Shown here: in pieces, positions 1-7,851 of the stretch
Layout: the number at the start of each line of letters is the position of its first letter
How positions within the stretch are numbered: the stretch's first letter is position 1
Assembly: GCF_900141855.1 (NCBI RefSeq)
Contig: NZ_FQYU01000005.1
Location: forward strand, 69,790 to 133,789
Origin: Pseudozobellia thermophila
GTDB lineage: Bacteria > Bacteroidota > Bacteroidia > Flavobacteriales > Flavobacteriaceae
Length of the DNA stretch: 64,000 nucleotides
Direction of reading: 5' to 3'
The notes under the pieces: generated by a model
What the model was told of the DNA's origin: nothing
Database searches by the model: none
What the model saw: only the letters and a program-made list of their open reading frames with translations
Position numbers and translations under genes: made by a program

Positions 1-1
1 G

Positions 2-400
2 ACCTTTAATCCCGTTGAGGTAGAAGACCTTTCAAAGCATAAGATGGACAGTGAGGAATTGGTCATTGACGAAAAGGCGACCCAAATCGTTAACAATGCC
101 AAAAAGAACAAAAGGAAGGTATGTGCCGTTGGTACTACGGTCATGAGAGGGCTTGAAAGTGCGGTTTCGTCGGAGCATACTTTGAACACTTTCGAAGGGT
201 GGACCAACAAGTTCATTTTCCCTCCCTACGATTTTAGCATAGCGAATTGCATGATTACCAATTTCCATTTGCCTAAATCGACACTCTTGATGATGGTTTC
301 GGCCTTTATGGGACACGATTTGATGAAAAAGGCGTACAAAGAAGCGATTTTGGAGCAGTATAAGTTCTATTCGTACGGCGATGCCATGTTGATCATATAA
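2..400 (+). CDS. queA: QueA, S-adenosylmethionine:tRNA ribosyltransferase-isomerase (C-terminal part)
   Basis: The gene runs in from the left edge and its last 132 residues are visible. QueA moves the ribosyl part of S-adenosylmethionine onto 7-deazaguanine in tRNA and makes epoxyqueuosine, a step of queuosine synthesis in the cytoplasm. The visible part begins [10 protein letters not shown] and carries family stretches such as [22 protein letters not shown] and [12 protein letters not shown], typical of the C-terminal half. Reading continues upstream of the first internal Met at 44, so that Met is not the start. A terminator-like hairpin follows. The identity is secure; the N-terminal half cannot be judged. 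Confidence 0.95.
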   Translation, partial: TFNPVEVEDLSKHKMDSEELVIDEKATQIVNNAKKNKRKVCAVGTTVMRGLESAVSSEHTLNTFEGWTNKFIFPPYDFSIANCMITNFHLPKSTLLMMVSAFMGHDLMKKAYKEAILEQYKFYSYGDAMLII

Positions 401-458
401 TCATAACAATACGATTGCCTAAAAATTCCCTTTTTTCGGAATTTGACGGTAGCAACCC

Positions 459-503
459 AAAAGCCCTTCTTTATCCTCCTTTGACAATAGAGAAGGGTTT
501 TTT
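459..503 (+). terminator. Rho-independent-type terminator after queA
   Basis: The arms CCCTTCT (464-470) and AGAAGGG (491-497) are flanked by an A run on the left and a T run on the right. The hairpin lies between queA and rlmN, and its T run ends about 15 bases before the rlmN start. rlmN therefore either has a promoter inside this hairpin region or depends on read-through. Confidence 0.6.
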
Positions 504-517
504 ATACTTAGGACCTT

Positions 518-1558
518 GTGGAAACGAAAAAGAAAGACATACGGGCACTCACCAAGGAACAGCTGCGCGATTTCTTTGTGGCCCATGGCGACAAGGCATT
601 TCGGGGCAACCAGGTCTACGAATGGCTGTGGCAGAAGTCTGCCCATTCCTTTGAGGGGATGACCAATCTTTCGAAGGCCACAAGGGAAATGTTGGAAGCC
701 AACTTTGTGATCAACCATATTCGGGTCGATCAAATGCAGCGCAGTAGCGACGGCACCATAAAAAATGCCGTAAGACTCCACGACGGTCTAGTGGTCGAAT
801 CGGTCCTTATACCTACAAGTTCCCGTACCACGGCCTGTGTTTCGAGCCAAGTGGGCTGTAGCTTGGATTGCCGTTTCTGTGCCACTGCACGCCTTAAGCG
901 CATGCGCAACCTGAACCCCGATGAGATCTATGACCAGGTGGTGGCCATAGACAATGAAAGCAGGCTGTACTTTGACAGGCCCTTGAGCAATATTGTTTTT
1001 ATGGGGATGGGCGAACCCCTGATGAATTACAACAATGTTTTAAAGGCCATAGAGAAAATTACCTCTCCTGAAGGCCTGGCCATGTCGCCGAAACGTATTA
1101 CGGTCTCCACTTCGGGCGTTCCGAAAATGATTCGGAAAATGGCCGATGACGGGGTGAAGTTCAAGTTGGCCGTGTCCCTGCATTCCGCAATCGATGAAAT
1201 ACGGACCACCATCATGCCCTTCAACGCTACCTTCACCTTGGCCGACTTGCGCGAAGCCTTGCAGTATTGGTACGACAAGACCAAGAGCAGGATTACCTAC
1301 GAGTATGTGGTTTGGAAGGGAATTAACGATACGCAGAAAGATGTCGATGCCTTGGTGCGCTTTTGCCGCTTCGCCCCTTCGAAGGTAAACCTTATAGAGT
1401 ACAACCCTATCGATGATGGCGAGTTTCTTCAGGCCCCCGATTCGGCCATCGATAGGTATGTCGATACCCTGGAGCGAAACGGAATAACCGTTACGGTAAG
1501 ACGCTCGCGGGGCAAGGATATCGATGCGGCCTGTGGCCAATTGGCGAACAAACAATAG
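518..1558 (+). CDS. rlmN: RlmN, 23S rRNA (adenine2503-C2)-methyltransferase, dual-specificity radical SAM enzyme
   Basis: This 346-residue protein is a radical SAM methyltransferase that adds a C2 methyl group to A2503 of 23S rRNA and, in studied relatives, to A37 of some tRNAs. The radical SAM cluster motif CX3CX2C is present as CSLDCRFC. The two extra cysteines of the methyl-transfer cycle are also there: the one in ACVSSQ just before the cluster, and the one near the C terminus in AACGQL. Length fits the family. The start is GTG at 518, giving METKKKDIRAL; no better upstream start exists because the terminator hairpin ends just before it. It shares direction with queA but is probably a separate unit. 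Confidence 0.96.
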   Translation: METKKKDIRALTKEQLRDFFVAHGDKAFRGNQVYEWLWQKSAHSFEGMTNLSKATREMLEANFVINHIRVDQMQRSSDGTIKNAVRLHDGLVVESVLIPTSSRTTACVSSQVGCSLDCRFCATARLKRMRNLNPDEIYDQVVAIDNESRLYFDRPLSNIVFMGMGEPLMNYNNVLKAIEKITSPEGLAMSPKRITVSTSGVPKMIRKMADDGVKFKLAVSLHSAIDEIRTTIMPFNATFTLADLREALQYWYDKTKSRITYEYVVWKGINDTQKDVDALVRFCRFAPSKVNLIEYNPIDDGEFLQAPDSAIDRYVDTLERNGITVTVRRSRGKDIDAACGQLANKQ

Positions 1559-1694
1559 TTTCCTTTCCCATATAGCCTAAAAACCGGTGCCCTGATAAAT
1601 AGATTTTCCATTCGTCGGCCAGAACGGTCAACTGCAAACTATTTTCCCTAAATTTACCCCTTCGCGAAACCATTGTGCGAATAAACCGAACTGC

Positions 1695-2672
1695 TTGAAG
1701 ATCGTAGCTCAAATAAAGGACCCGGTAAATAAGGAAATGGAACTTTTTGAAACGAAGTTCCGGGAGGCTATGTCCTCCAAAGTGGCCCTGTTGAACCGCA
1801 TTACCTATTACATCGTTAACCGAAAGGGCAAACAAATGAGGCCCATGTTCGTTTTTTTGACGGCCAAGCTCTTGAGCAACGGCGAGGTCAACGAACGTAC
1901 CTATCGGGGCGCCTCGGTCATCGAATTGATACACACCGCCACCTTGGTGCACGACGATGTGGTCGACGAAAGCAGTAAACGGCGTGGCTTTTTCTCCATC
2001 AACGCCCTTTGGAAAAACAAGATTGCCGTTTTGGTCGGCGATTATTTGCTGTCAAAGGGTTTATTGCTCTCGATAGACAACGGTGATTTTGACCTGCTGA
2101 GAATTATATCGGTGGCCGTAAGGGAAATGAGCGAGGGCGAACTCCTGCAGATCGAGAAGGCCAGGCGATTGGATATTACCGAAGCGGTTTACTACGATAT
2201 CATCCGCCAAAAGACGGCAACCTTGATCGCGGCCTGCTGCAGTCTGGGAGCCTGTTCGGTAAAACCCGATACGGAGCATGTCGAAACCTTCCGTGAGTTC
2301 GGGGAGTTGTGCGGAATGGCCTTTCAGATCAAGGACGACCTCTTCGATTACGGGGAGGACAAAATAGGAAAGCCCACGGGTATCGATATCAAGGAACAAA
2401 AAATGACCCTGCCCCTGATCTATACCCTGAACCATTGCTCGAAGTCGGAAAGACGATGGCTGATCAATTCGATCAAGAACCATAACAAGGACAAAAAACG
2501 GGTCAAGGAGGTTATTGCCTTTGTCAAAGACCGAGGGGGACTGGAGTACGCCGTAGAAAAAATGTTGGAGTTTAAGGAAAGGGCCCTTGCCATCCTAAGA
2601 TCCTACCCCGAATCGGAATACCGAAGCTCCCTTGAGCTTATGGTCAATTATGTCGTCGACCGAAAAAAATAG
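1695..2672 (+). CDS. Long-chain polyprenyl diphosphate synthase (IspB type)
   Basis: This 325-residue trans-isoprenyl diphosphate synthase condenses isopentenyl diphosphate onto an allylic primer to make the side chain of the respiratory quinone, which in Flavobacteriaceae is usually menaquinone-6. Both aspartate-rich motifs are present: DDVVD within LVHDDVVDES, and DDLFD within QIKDDLFDYG. Residues just before the first motif are small (HTATLVH), which in this family goes with long products, not farnesyl diphosphate. The exact chain length is inferred from the family and not readable here. The start is TTG at 1695. The 136 bases upstream hold no gene; a box TAAATTTA there resembles a Bacteroidota -7 element weakly. 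Confidence 0.88.
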   Translation: MKIVAQIKDPVNKEMELFETKFREAMSSKVALLNRITYYIVNRKGKQMRPMFVFLTAKLLSNGEVNERTYRGASVIELIHTATLVHDDVVDESSKRRGFFSINALWKNKIAVLVGDYLLSKGLLLSIDNGDFDLLRIISVAVREMSEGELLQIEKARRLDITEAVYYDIIRQKTATLIAACCSLGACSVKPDTEHVETFREFGELCGMAFQIKDDLFDYGEDKIGKPTGIDIKEQKMTLPLIYTLNHCSKSERRWLINSIKNHNKDKKRVKEVIAFVKDRGGLEYAVEKMLEFKERALAILRSYPESEYRSSLELMVNYVVDRKK

Positions 2673-2766
2673 CCTTTTCCTTGGGCCTGCCCTTTCTTTT
2701 TTTTGCCCTAGGCAACCTTTTTCCCTTTTTCCGCGTCTATCTTTATAGAAGCCAATAACGTTAGAA

Positions 2767-3327
2767 TTGAAGATCATTCCATTTTACAAAAACGAAAAGC
2801 AGCTCATACGCAAATCGATATCCGGCCATCGGGACGCCCAACAGCGGCTCTATGAAAAATATGCGCCGATTATGTTGAGCGTATGTAGGCGGTATGTCAA
2901 GGATCTACAGTTTGCCGAAGACGTCATGGTCACGGGCTTTGTCAAGGTCTTCAAGAATTTGGAAAGCTACCGGGGCGATGGCAGTTTCGAAGGCTGGGTG
3001 CGTAAAATTATGGTGAGGGAAAGTATTTCCTATTTGCGCAAACATCAATTCGTGGTGTTCGACAATTGTGTTTTTGAGGAGGCGGCCTTGCAGGTGGACA
3101 AAGAAGACCCACTTGACGTGGAATACATCCAGCATTTGATCGATGCCCTTCCCGAAGGCTACCGCACCGTTTTTGTGCTTTATGCCGTCGAGGGGTATAA
3201 ACATCAGGATATCGCCCAAATTCTGGGCATTGCCGAGAGTACTTCGAAGTCACAGCTCTCTAAGGCCCGTAAATGGCTTCAAGAAAAACTAAAACAACAA
3301 AATGTCATAGGATATGCGGACAGATGA
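2767..3327 (+). CDS. ECF-type RNA polymerase sigma factor
   Basis: This 186-residue protein is a sigma-70 family factor of the extracytoplasmic function type, with regions 2 and 4 only. Region 2 is seen as AEDVMVTGFVKVFKNLESY followed by GSFEGWVRKIMVRES. Region 4 is LPEGYRTVFVLYAVEGY then the helix-turn-helix HQDIAQILGIAESTSKSQL. It should direct RNA polymerase to a small regulon. The start is TTG at 2767; the sequence TATCTTTA about 30 bases upstream could be its own -7 box. It overlaps the next gene, a one-pass membrane protein, by 14 bases, the usual layout for a sigma factor and its membrane partner. Confidence 0.92.
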   Translation: MKIIPFYKNEKQLIRKSISGHRDAQQRLYEKYAPIMLSVCRRYVKDLQFAEDVMVTGFVKVFKNLESYRGDGSFEGWVRKIMVRESISYLRKHQFVVFDNCVFEEAALQVDKEDPLDVEYIQHLIDALPEGYRTVFVLYAVEGYKHQDIAQILGIAESTSKSQLSKARKWLQEKLKQQNVIGYADR

Positions 3328-4066
3328 AACGGATAATTTTATAAGGAAGCGCTTGGAGGGGCGTAGGTTGCAACCTTCGCCCAAGGCATGGGAACGAATT
3401 CAGGAACAGTTGGAAACCTCGCGCAAACCAAGGCCCAAACCCTACAATAGGTATGTTATGGCCGCAAGCTTTGCGGGTATATTGCTCGCTTCGATAATCT
3501 ACCTTGCCACCCAACGAACCGAAGTGGGGCCACCTATGGAGGTTACGGATGTCGAAGTCGACGAGGCACCTCAAAAGGCCGTCGAGGAAACCCCGGGCAC
3601 CGATCCCATCATTGGGGAGGATGTACCGGCGGAGGTGGCGGGGCATAAGGGGAACGCCGCGACCAAGGGAGCGGATACCGATGAGGCCGAAGTATCCGAT
3701 AGTTGGGGCGAAGAACTCGTATCCGTCGATAAAACGGAAGGCGTGGCCAAGGAACCGGTGGTTTTGGTCGATGCCCCCAAAACCCTCATCGATGCCAAGG
3801 TCGATGAAATCGTTACCAAAATAGAAGGTCTCGAAAAGGATGAGGTCGCCGTATCCGATGCCGAGATCGACGAACTGCTGCGAGCCGCCCAGCGAGAAAT
3901 TATCTTGGAGGGCGAACTGGGTAAAAATGGGCGAACGGTCGATGCCATGGCCCTTTTGGCCGACGTTGAATACGAGATAGACCAATCGTTCCGCGATCAG
4001 ATTTTTGAGGCCCTTAAAGAACGTTTGCTCAAGGTCAGGACGGCCGTGGCTACCAGAAACGAATAA
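3314..4066 (+). CDS. One-pass membrane protein, candidate partner of the ECF sigma factor
   Basis: This 250-residue protein is not a recognised family member. About 46 basic residues lead to one membrane helix near residues 48-66 (YVMAASFAGILLASIIYLA). A long acidic, Pro- and Thr-containing stretch follows, then a helical C-terminal part. It has no cysteine, so it is not a zinc anti-sigma factor. The N-terminal part with PSPKAWERIQEQLE is typical of small membrane proteins encoded after ECF sigma genes in Bacteroidota. The 14-base overlap with the sigma gene argues for coupled translation and a role in holding or tuning that sigma factor. Function is inferred from position only. Confidence 0.75.
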   Translation: MRTDETDNFIRKRLEGRRLQPSPKAWERIQEQLETSRKPRPKPYNRYVMAASFAGILLASIIYLATQRTEVGPPMEVTDVEVDEAPQKAVEETPGTDPIIGEDVPAEVAGHKGNAATKGADTDEAEVSDSWGEELVSVDKTEGVAKEPVVLVDAPKTLIDAKVDEIVTKIEGLEKDEVAVSDAEIDELLRAAQREIILEGELGKNGRTVDAMALLADVEYEIDQSFRDQIFEALKERLLKVRTAVATRNE

Positions 4067-4118
4067 ATTATCATATTCGACCGCACTTCGTCCCTGTCGA
4101 AAGGGGAGGGGTTTATTC

Positions 4119-4174
4119 ATCAATCATCAATTATCAATCATCAATTATCAATTACCAGTTATCAATTATCAATC
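4119..4174 (+). repeat. Heptanucleotide tandem repeat, eight copies, upstream of a secreted protein gene
   Basis: Eight tandem copies of ATCAATY follow each other exactly. Copies end in C or T, and one copy is altered to ACCAGTT (4154-4160). The array stops 12 bases before the ATG at 4187. Seven is not a multiple of three, but the array is outside the coding region, so a gain or loss of copies would change spacing in the leader or promoter and not the protein. Confidence 0.9.
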
Positions 4175-4186
4175 AAATCAGTTGTC

Positions 4187-5260
4187 ATGAAAACTATTGT
4201 TACCTATTTAATTGTGCTTTTACTTACCTTTTTTGCCCATCAGGCCCTAGCTCAGGAAGACGGGGACACTTCCTATGAAATCCAAAGGCTTGAGGGCAAA
4301 AAGGAGGAGGTAGTGCAAAACGAGCGCGAGGCCTTAAAAATCGAGGTGGAGGAGATAAACGGGCGATTGCGGAACAAGGAGATTACGAAGGAGGAGGCCG
4401 GGCGATTGAAAAAGGCGGCGGCGGAAAAACGGGCCAAGAATATCGAGAACAAGTTGGCGATCATAGAAAATAGCATCCAACTCCTGAAGCGGACGGGTAC
4501 CACCGACCTGAACCTGGATACCAATAGTATCGAAGTGGCCATTGGAGGGAAAGACGAAGGGGGCGATGTGCTTTTCGGGGTAAAGTACAACTCCGGAAAT
4601 CAAAAAAAGGTGGTCTTCGACAAACGGACCTATAGTTATCCCGTAGTGGCCATCGGCCTTAACAATGCCCTTTTCGAGGGGGGATCCCTCGACGATTCGC
4701 CCTATAAGGTAGGGGGCAGCCGCTTTTTTGAACTGGGATGGGTGTGGAGGACACGGGTCTTCGAAAATTCCAATTTTCTGCGACTGGCCTATGGGGCATC
4801 ACTTCAGTTCAACGGTCTAAAACCTGAAGATAACCAATACTTCGTGATGCAGGATGGTGAAGCCCGGTTACAGGAGTTCGAAACCGACTTGAAGAAGTCC
4901 AAATTTAGAATGGATAACCTGGTGTTTCCCGTTCATTTTGAAATCGGACCTTCAAATTTTTCAAGTAGCGATGAAAAGATCAGGTACGATATTCACAACA
5001 AATTTAGGGTGGGCCTTGGTGGCTATGCCGGATTTAACCTCGGAACACGGCAAAAACTCAAGTATGAGGTTGATGGCGAAACGGTAAAGGACAAACTCAA
5101 GCGAAGTTACAATACGAGTAATTTTATCTACGGTCTAAGCGGATATTTGGGTTTTGATGGGGTCTTGCTATACGCCAAATACGATTTGAACCCCATTTTT
5201 AAGGATGCTTCCGTAGATCAGCACAATATTTCGTTGGGCCTGAGATTCGACCTTGACTAG
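4187..5260 (+). CDS. Secreted protein with coiled coil and beta-barrel-like domain, unknown function
   Basis: This 357-residue protein starts with a clear signal peptide (LIVLLLTFFAHQALAQ, cleavage near residue 22). A highly charged helical coiled-coil region follows over about residues 30-100, rich in Glu, Lys and Arg. The remaining 250 residues alternate polar and hydrophobic positions with many aromatic strand ends, as in outer-membrane barrels, and end in GLRFDLD. It probably sits in the outer membrane or periplasm. It follows the ECF sigma gene and its membrane partner in the same direction and may be their output. The heptamer array lies directly before its ATG. It shares the bases CTAG at its stop with a convergent gene. 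Confidence 0.8.
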   Translation: MKTIVTYLIVLLLTFFAHQALAQEDGDTSYEIQRLEGKKEEVVQNEREALKIEVEEINGRLRNKEITKEEAGRLKKAAAEKRAKNIENKLAIIENSIQLLKRTGTTDLNLDTNSIEVAIGGKDEGGDVLFGVKYNSGNQKKVVFDKRTYSYPVVAIGLNNALFEGGSLDDSPYKVGGSRFFELGWVWRTRVFENSNFLRLAYGASLQFNGLKPEDNQYFVMQDGEARLQEFETDLKKSKFRMDNLVFPVHFEIGPSNFSSSDEKIRYDIHNKFRVGLGGYAGFNLGTRQKLKYEVDGETVKDKLKRSYNTSNFIYGLSGYLGFDGVLLYAKYDLNPIFKDASVDQHNISLGLRFDLD

Positions 5261-5502
5261 TCCGAATCCAAGGCTTTGCGCATGGCTTCGGAAAATTCAT
5301 CCTCAAAATATACCCGTTTGCAGTGCGAGCATTCGGCGATCAAGTGGTTCGATATCTTAAAGAGCTTGATCCAAAACAGGTGGAACCAATTGCTCGATTT
5401 TGAAACTGAAATAGTGCCCACTTGCTCGCAATAGGGGCAAGCTACCCCGGTAAGTTGCTTAATTTCCGTTTTTCCCGGGCGGGTTCCAAAGAAAAGAATC
5501 AT
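5257..5502 (-). CDS. Small zinc-ribbon protein
   Basis: This 81-residue protein carries two CXXC pairs, CPYC and CSHC, about 40 residues apart, which should hold one zinc ion in a ribbon fold. It belongs to a small conserved flavobacterial family that begins MILFFGTRPGKTE; its function is not known. An upstream extension of 75 residues is open but has unrelated composition, so I use the Met at 5502. A well-formed promoter at 5536-5566 supports that start with a leader of about 25 bases. Its stop codon overlaps the stop of the convergent secreted-protein gene within CTAG. Confidence 0.85.
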   Translation of the reverse strand: MILFFGTRPGKTEIKQLTGVACPYCEQVGTISVSKSSNWFHLFWIKLFKISNHLIAECSHCKRVYFEDEFSEAMRKALDSD

Positions 5503-5813
5503 TTGTATCGTTTTTTTTGTACTCGTCGGTCGTGCCAAAGTTATATCAAAAATACCATCGGCCAAAGGAGGGAAGGGCTTGGGTCCGACCAAGCCCATTC
5601 GAGCCCCGGGGAGTTGCCAAATGTCTTGCTTTATAGTAAATTTACGGTCTGGAAAAAAGCCGTGTTTTTTCCGTTTTCCGATAGGCTCCGGTAGTCCCTT
5701 TGCTTTACAGGGCGGTAGCTTTTGCAAGAGCGGCCGGTGCCAAACCAGGTTTAATTATTTTAGCATTTAAATAGTGTCTATCTTTAGGCGCTATTTCCTT
5801 TTTACGACACGCT
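5503..5813. other. Intergenic region between divergent zinc-ribbon gene and dnaG
   Basis: No gene seen in these 311 bases. The left half holds the zinc-ribbon promoter. Near the right end, TATCTTTA at 5779-5786 is one base off the TAnnTTTG box and may serve dnaG, but I see no good TTG element before it. Confidence 0.6.
5536..5566 (-). promoter_or_regulatory. Bacteroidota-type promoter of the zinc-ribbon gene
   Basis: On the minus strand the -33 element TTTG and the -7 element TAACTTTG are 19 bases apart, matching the flavobacterial consensus TTG-N17-23-TAnnTTTG. The -7 box lies at 5536-5543, about 34 bases before the ATG at 5502. Confidence 0.7.
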
Positions 5814-7793
5814 GTGATTTCAAAAACGACCATAGACCGAGTATTCGAAACCGCCCGATTGGAGGAGGTTATCGGGGATTTTGTGCAGTTGAAAAAATCG
5901 GGGGCGAACTTTAAGGGCCTGAGCCCGTTTACCGACGAAAGGACCCCCAGTTTTATGGTCTCGCCGGTCAAGCAGATCTGGAAGGACTTTAGTAGTGGCA
6001 AAGGGGGCAATGTTGTTGCCTTTTTAATGGAGCACGAACATTTTACCTATCCCGAGGCCATAAAATACTTGGCCAAAAAATACAATATCGAGGTAGAGGA
6101 GACCGAGCGTACCGATGAGCAAAAGCAAGAGGCGGATGAGCGTGAGAGCATGTATTTGGTTTCCGAGTTTGCCCAAAGGCACTTTGCCGATATGCTTTGG
6201 AATAGCGAACTGGGCAAAGCCATTGGCCTTACGTATTTCAAGGAAAGGGGCTTTACCCCCGAGACCATCAAGAAATTCGGTCTGGGCTATTGTTTGGACC
6301 AATGGGACGGCTTTACCAACGCCGCCCTGGATAAGGGCTACCGCTTAAGCTATTTGGAGAAAACGGGACTCACCATCGTCAAGCCCGACCCCAATAACCC
6401 TAACGGGACCAGAAAATTTGACAGGTTCAAGGGGCGGGTCATGTTTCCGATCCATTCCATGAGCGGCCGGGTATTGGGCTTTGGGGGGCGTATTCTGACC
6501 AACGACAAGAAGGCGGCCAAGTACCTGAATTCGCCCGAAAGCGATATCTACCACAAAAGCAAGGTGCTTTACGGCATTTTTTATGCAAAGAAAGCCATTG
6601 CCAAAGAAGACAACTGCTTTTTGGTCGAGGGCTATACCGATGTTATCCAATTGCACCAACGGGGTCTGGAAAATGTCGTCTCGTCGAGTGGTACGGCCTT
6701 GACCCCGGAACAGATCCGCCTGATCAATCGCCTGACCAAGAACATCACGGTCTTGTTCGATGGCGATGCCGCAGGGCTTAGGGCCTCGTTGCGGGGCATC
6801 GACCTGATCTTGGAGCAGGGGATGAACGTAAAGGTCTGTACCTTTCCCGAAGGCGAAGACCCCGATAGTTTTGCCAAGAACAACGAATTGGAAGACATCG
6901 TGGGCTATTTGGAGGGGAATGCCAAGGATTTTATCCAGTTCAAGGCCAATTTATTGGCCAAGGAAGCCGCCAACGATCCAATCAAGCGTGCCGAAACGGT
7001 GCGCGATATCGTCAACAGTATTGCCAAGATACCCGATGGGATCAAGCAAGAGATCTATATACAGGAGTGTGCGGGCATTATGAACGTGTCCGAATCCGTA
7101 CTGTTCAGTACCCTGGCCCAAATCGGAAAAAAGGAATCTACGGAGGCATCGAAAAAGCAGCGGCAAGAGCAAAAGGCCTTTGATGTCGTAAAGAACGATG
7201 CCACGGTCGAAAAGGTCGACGTACAATACGAATTGGAACGCAAGATCATCGAAATTCTATTGCTGTACGGCAATAACACCGAAAAGTTCGAAGATCTGGT
7301 ACTTAAGGAAAGCGAAACGGGTGAGCTGGTCCTCGAGCCCGAGTCGGTAGAGGCCAAGGTATACGAAAAGATCTACCTCGATCTTCAGGAAGACGAGATC
7401 GAACTGGCCAACGAACGTTTTCGAACTATTTATTACAAGCTTATCGAAGCCTTGAACCAATCCGAAAATTTTAGCCTAAGCACTTTTTTGGGGAGTTTGG
7501 ACCAGGAAATGGTCTCCGAGGTTTCTTCCATCATGATGGAAGAGGAAAAGTACACCTTGCACAATTGGGAACGCAAGGACATTTACCCCAAGGACAAAAA
7601 GATAGGGGTGGCCCAGCTGACCAGTGAGACCATATTGACCTTGCGGTGTTTCTTGATCAAAAAGCGGATGTCGGCCCTGCAAGGCGAGACAAGGGAAGGC
7701 ACCCAAGACAATCGGGAGACCCTAGAGGAAATCATGAACTACATTCAATTGAACAAGCTGTTGAACCAGAAGTTGAACCGGGTACTCTCGTAA
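5814..7793 (+). CDS. dnaG: DnaG, DNA primase with degenerate zinc-binding domain
   Basis: This 659-residue primase makes RNA primers for replication. It has an N-terminal CHC2-type domain (about 1-100), the RNA polymerase core and a Toprim fold with the catalytic Glu in LVEGYTDVI (near 271) and the acidic pair in LFDGDAAG (near 314), then a C-terminal helicase-binding region. The CHC2 zinc ligands are absent: compared with the E. coli enzyme the Cys, His, Cys, Cys positions are Ser37, Thr40, Asp58 and Ser61 at the same spacing. The surrounding fold motif (SPFTDERTPSF) is kept, so the domain likely folds without zinc. The start is GTG at 5814. A terminator follows at 7799. Confidence 0.97.
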   Translation: MISKTTIDRVFETARLEEVIGDFVQLKKSGANFKGLSPFTDERTPSFMVSPVKQIWKDFSSGKGGNVVAFLMEHEHFTYPEAIKYLAKKYNIEVEETERTDEQKQEADERESMYLVSEFAQRHFADMLWNSELGKAIGLTYFKERGFTPETIKKFGLGYCLDQWDGFTNAALDKGYRLSYLEKTGLTIVKPDPNNPNGTRKFDRFKGRVMFPIHSMSGRVLGFGGRILTNDKKAAKYLNSPESDIYHKSKVLYGIFYAKKAIAKEDNCFLVEGYTDVIQLHQRGLENVVSSSGTALTPEQIRLINRLTKNITVLFDGDAAGLRASLRGIDLILEQGMNVKVCTFPEGEDPDSFAKNNELEDIVGYLEGNAKDFIQFKANLLAKEAANDPIKRAETVRDIVNSIAKIPDGIKQEIYIQECAGIMNVSESVLFSTLAQIGKKESTEASKKQRQEQKAFDVVKNDATVEKVDVQYELERKIIEILLLYGNNTEKFEDLVLKESETGELVLEPESVEAKVYEKIYLDLQEDEIELANERFRTIYYKLIEALNQSENFSLSTFLGSLDQEMVSEVSSIMMEEEKYTLHNWERKDIYPKDKKIGVAQLTSETILTLRCFLIKKRMSALQGETREGTQDNRETLEEIMNYIQLNKLLNQKLNRVLS

Positions 7794-7798
7794 AACAA

Positions 7799-7828
7799 AA
7801 AAGGCCCGAACGTCTGTCCGGGCTTTTT
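7799..7828 (+). terminator. Terminator between dnaG and the response regulator gene
   Basis: Arms AAAGGCCCG and CGGGCTTTTT enclose a short loop and lead into a T run. The genes on both sides converge, and the A-rich left flank lets the same hairpin act on the other strand. Confidence 0.75.
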
Positions 7829-7851
7829 ATGCTTTATGCTACGGGAGCCTA

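Noticed and set aside
5503-5727. N-terminal extension of the zinc-ribbon protein by 75 residues
   Set aside because: The extension does not resemble the family and covers a good promoter; the Met at 5502 is the better start.
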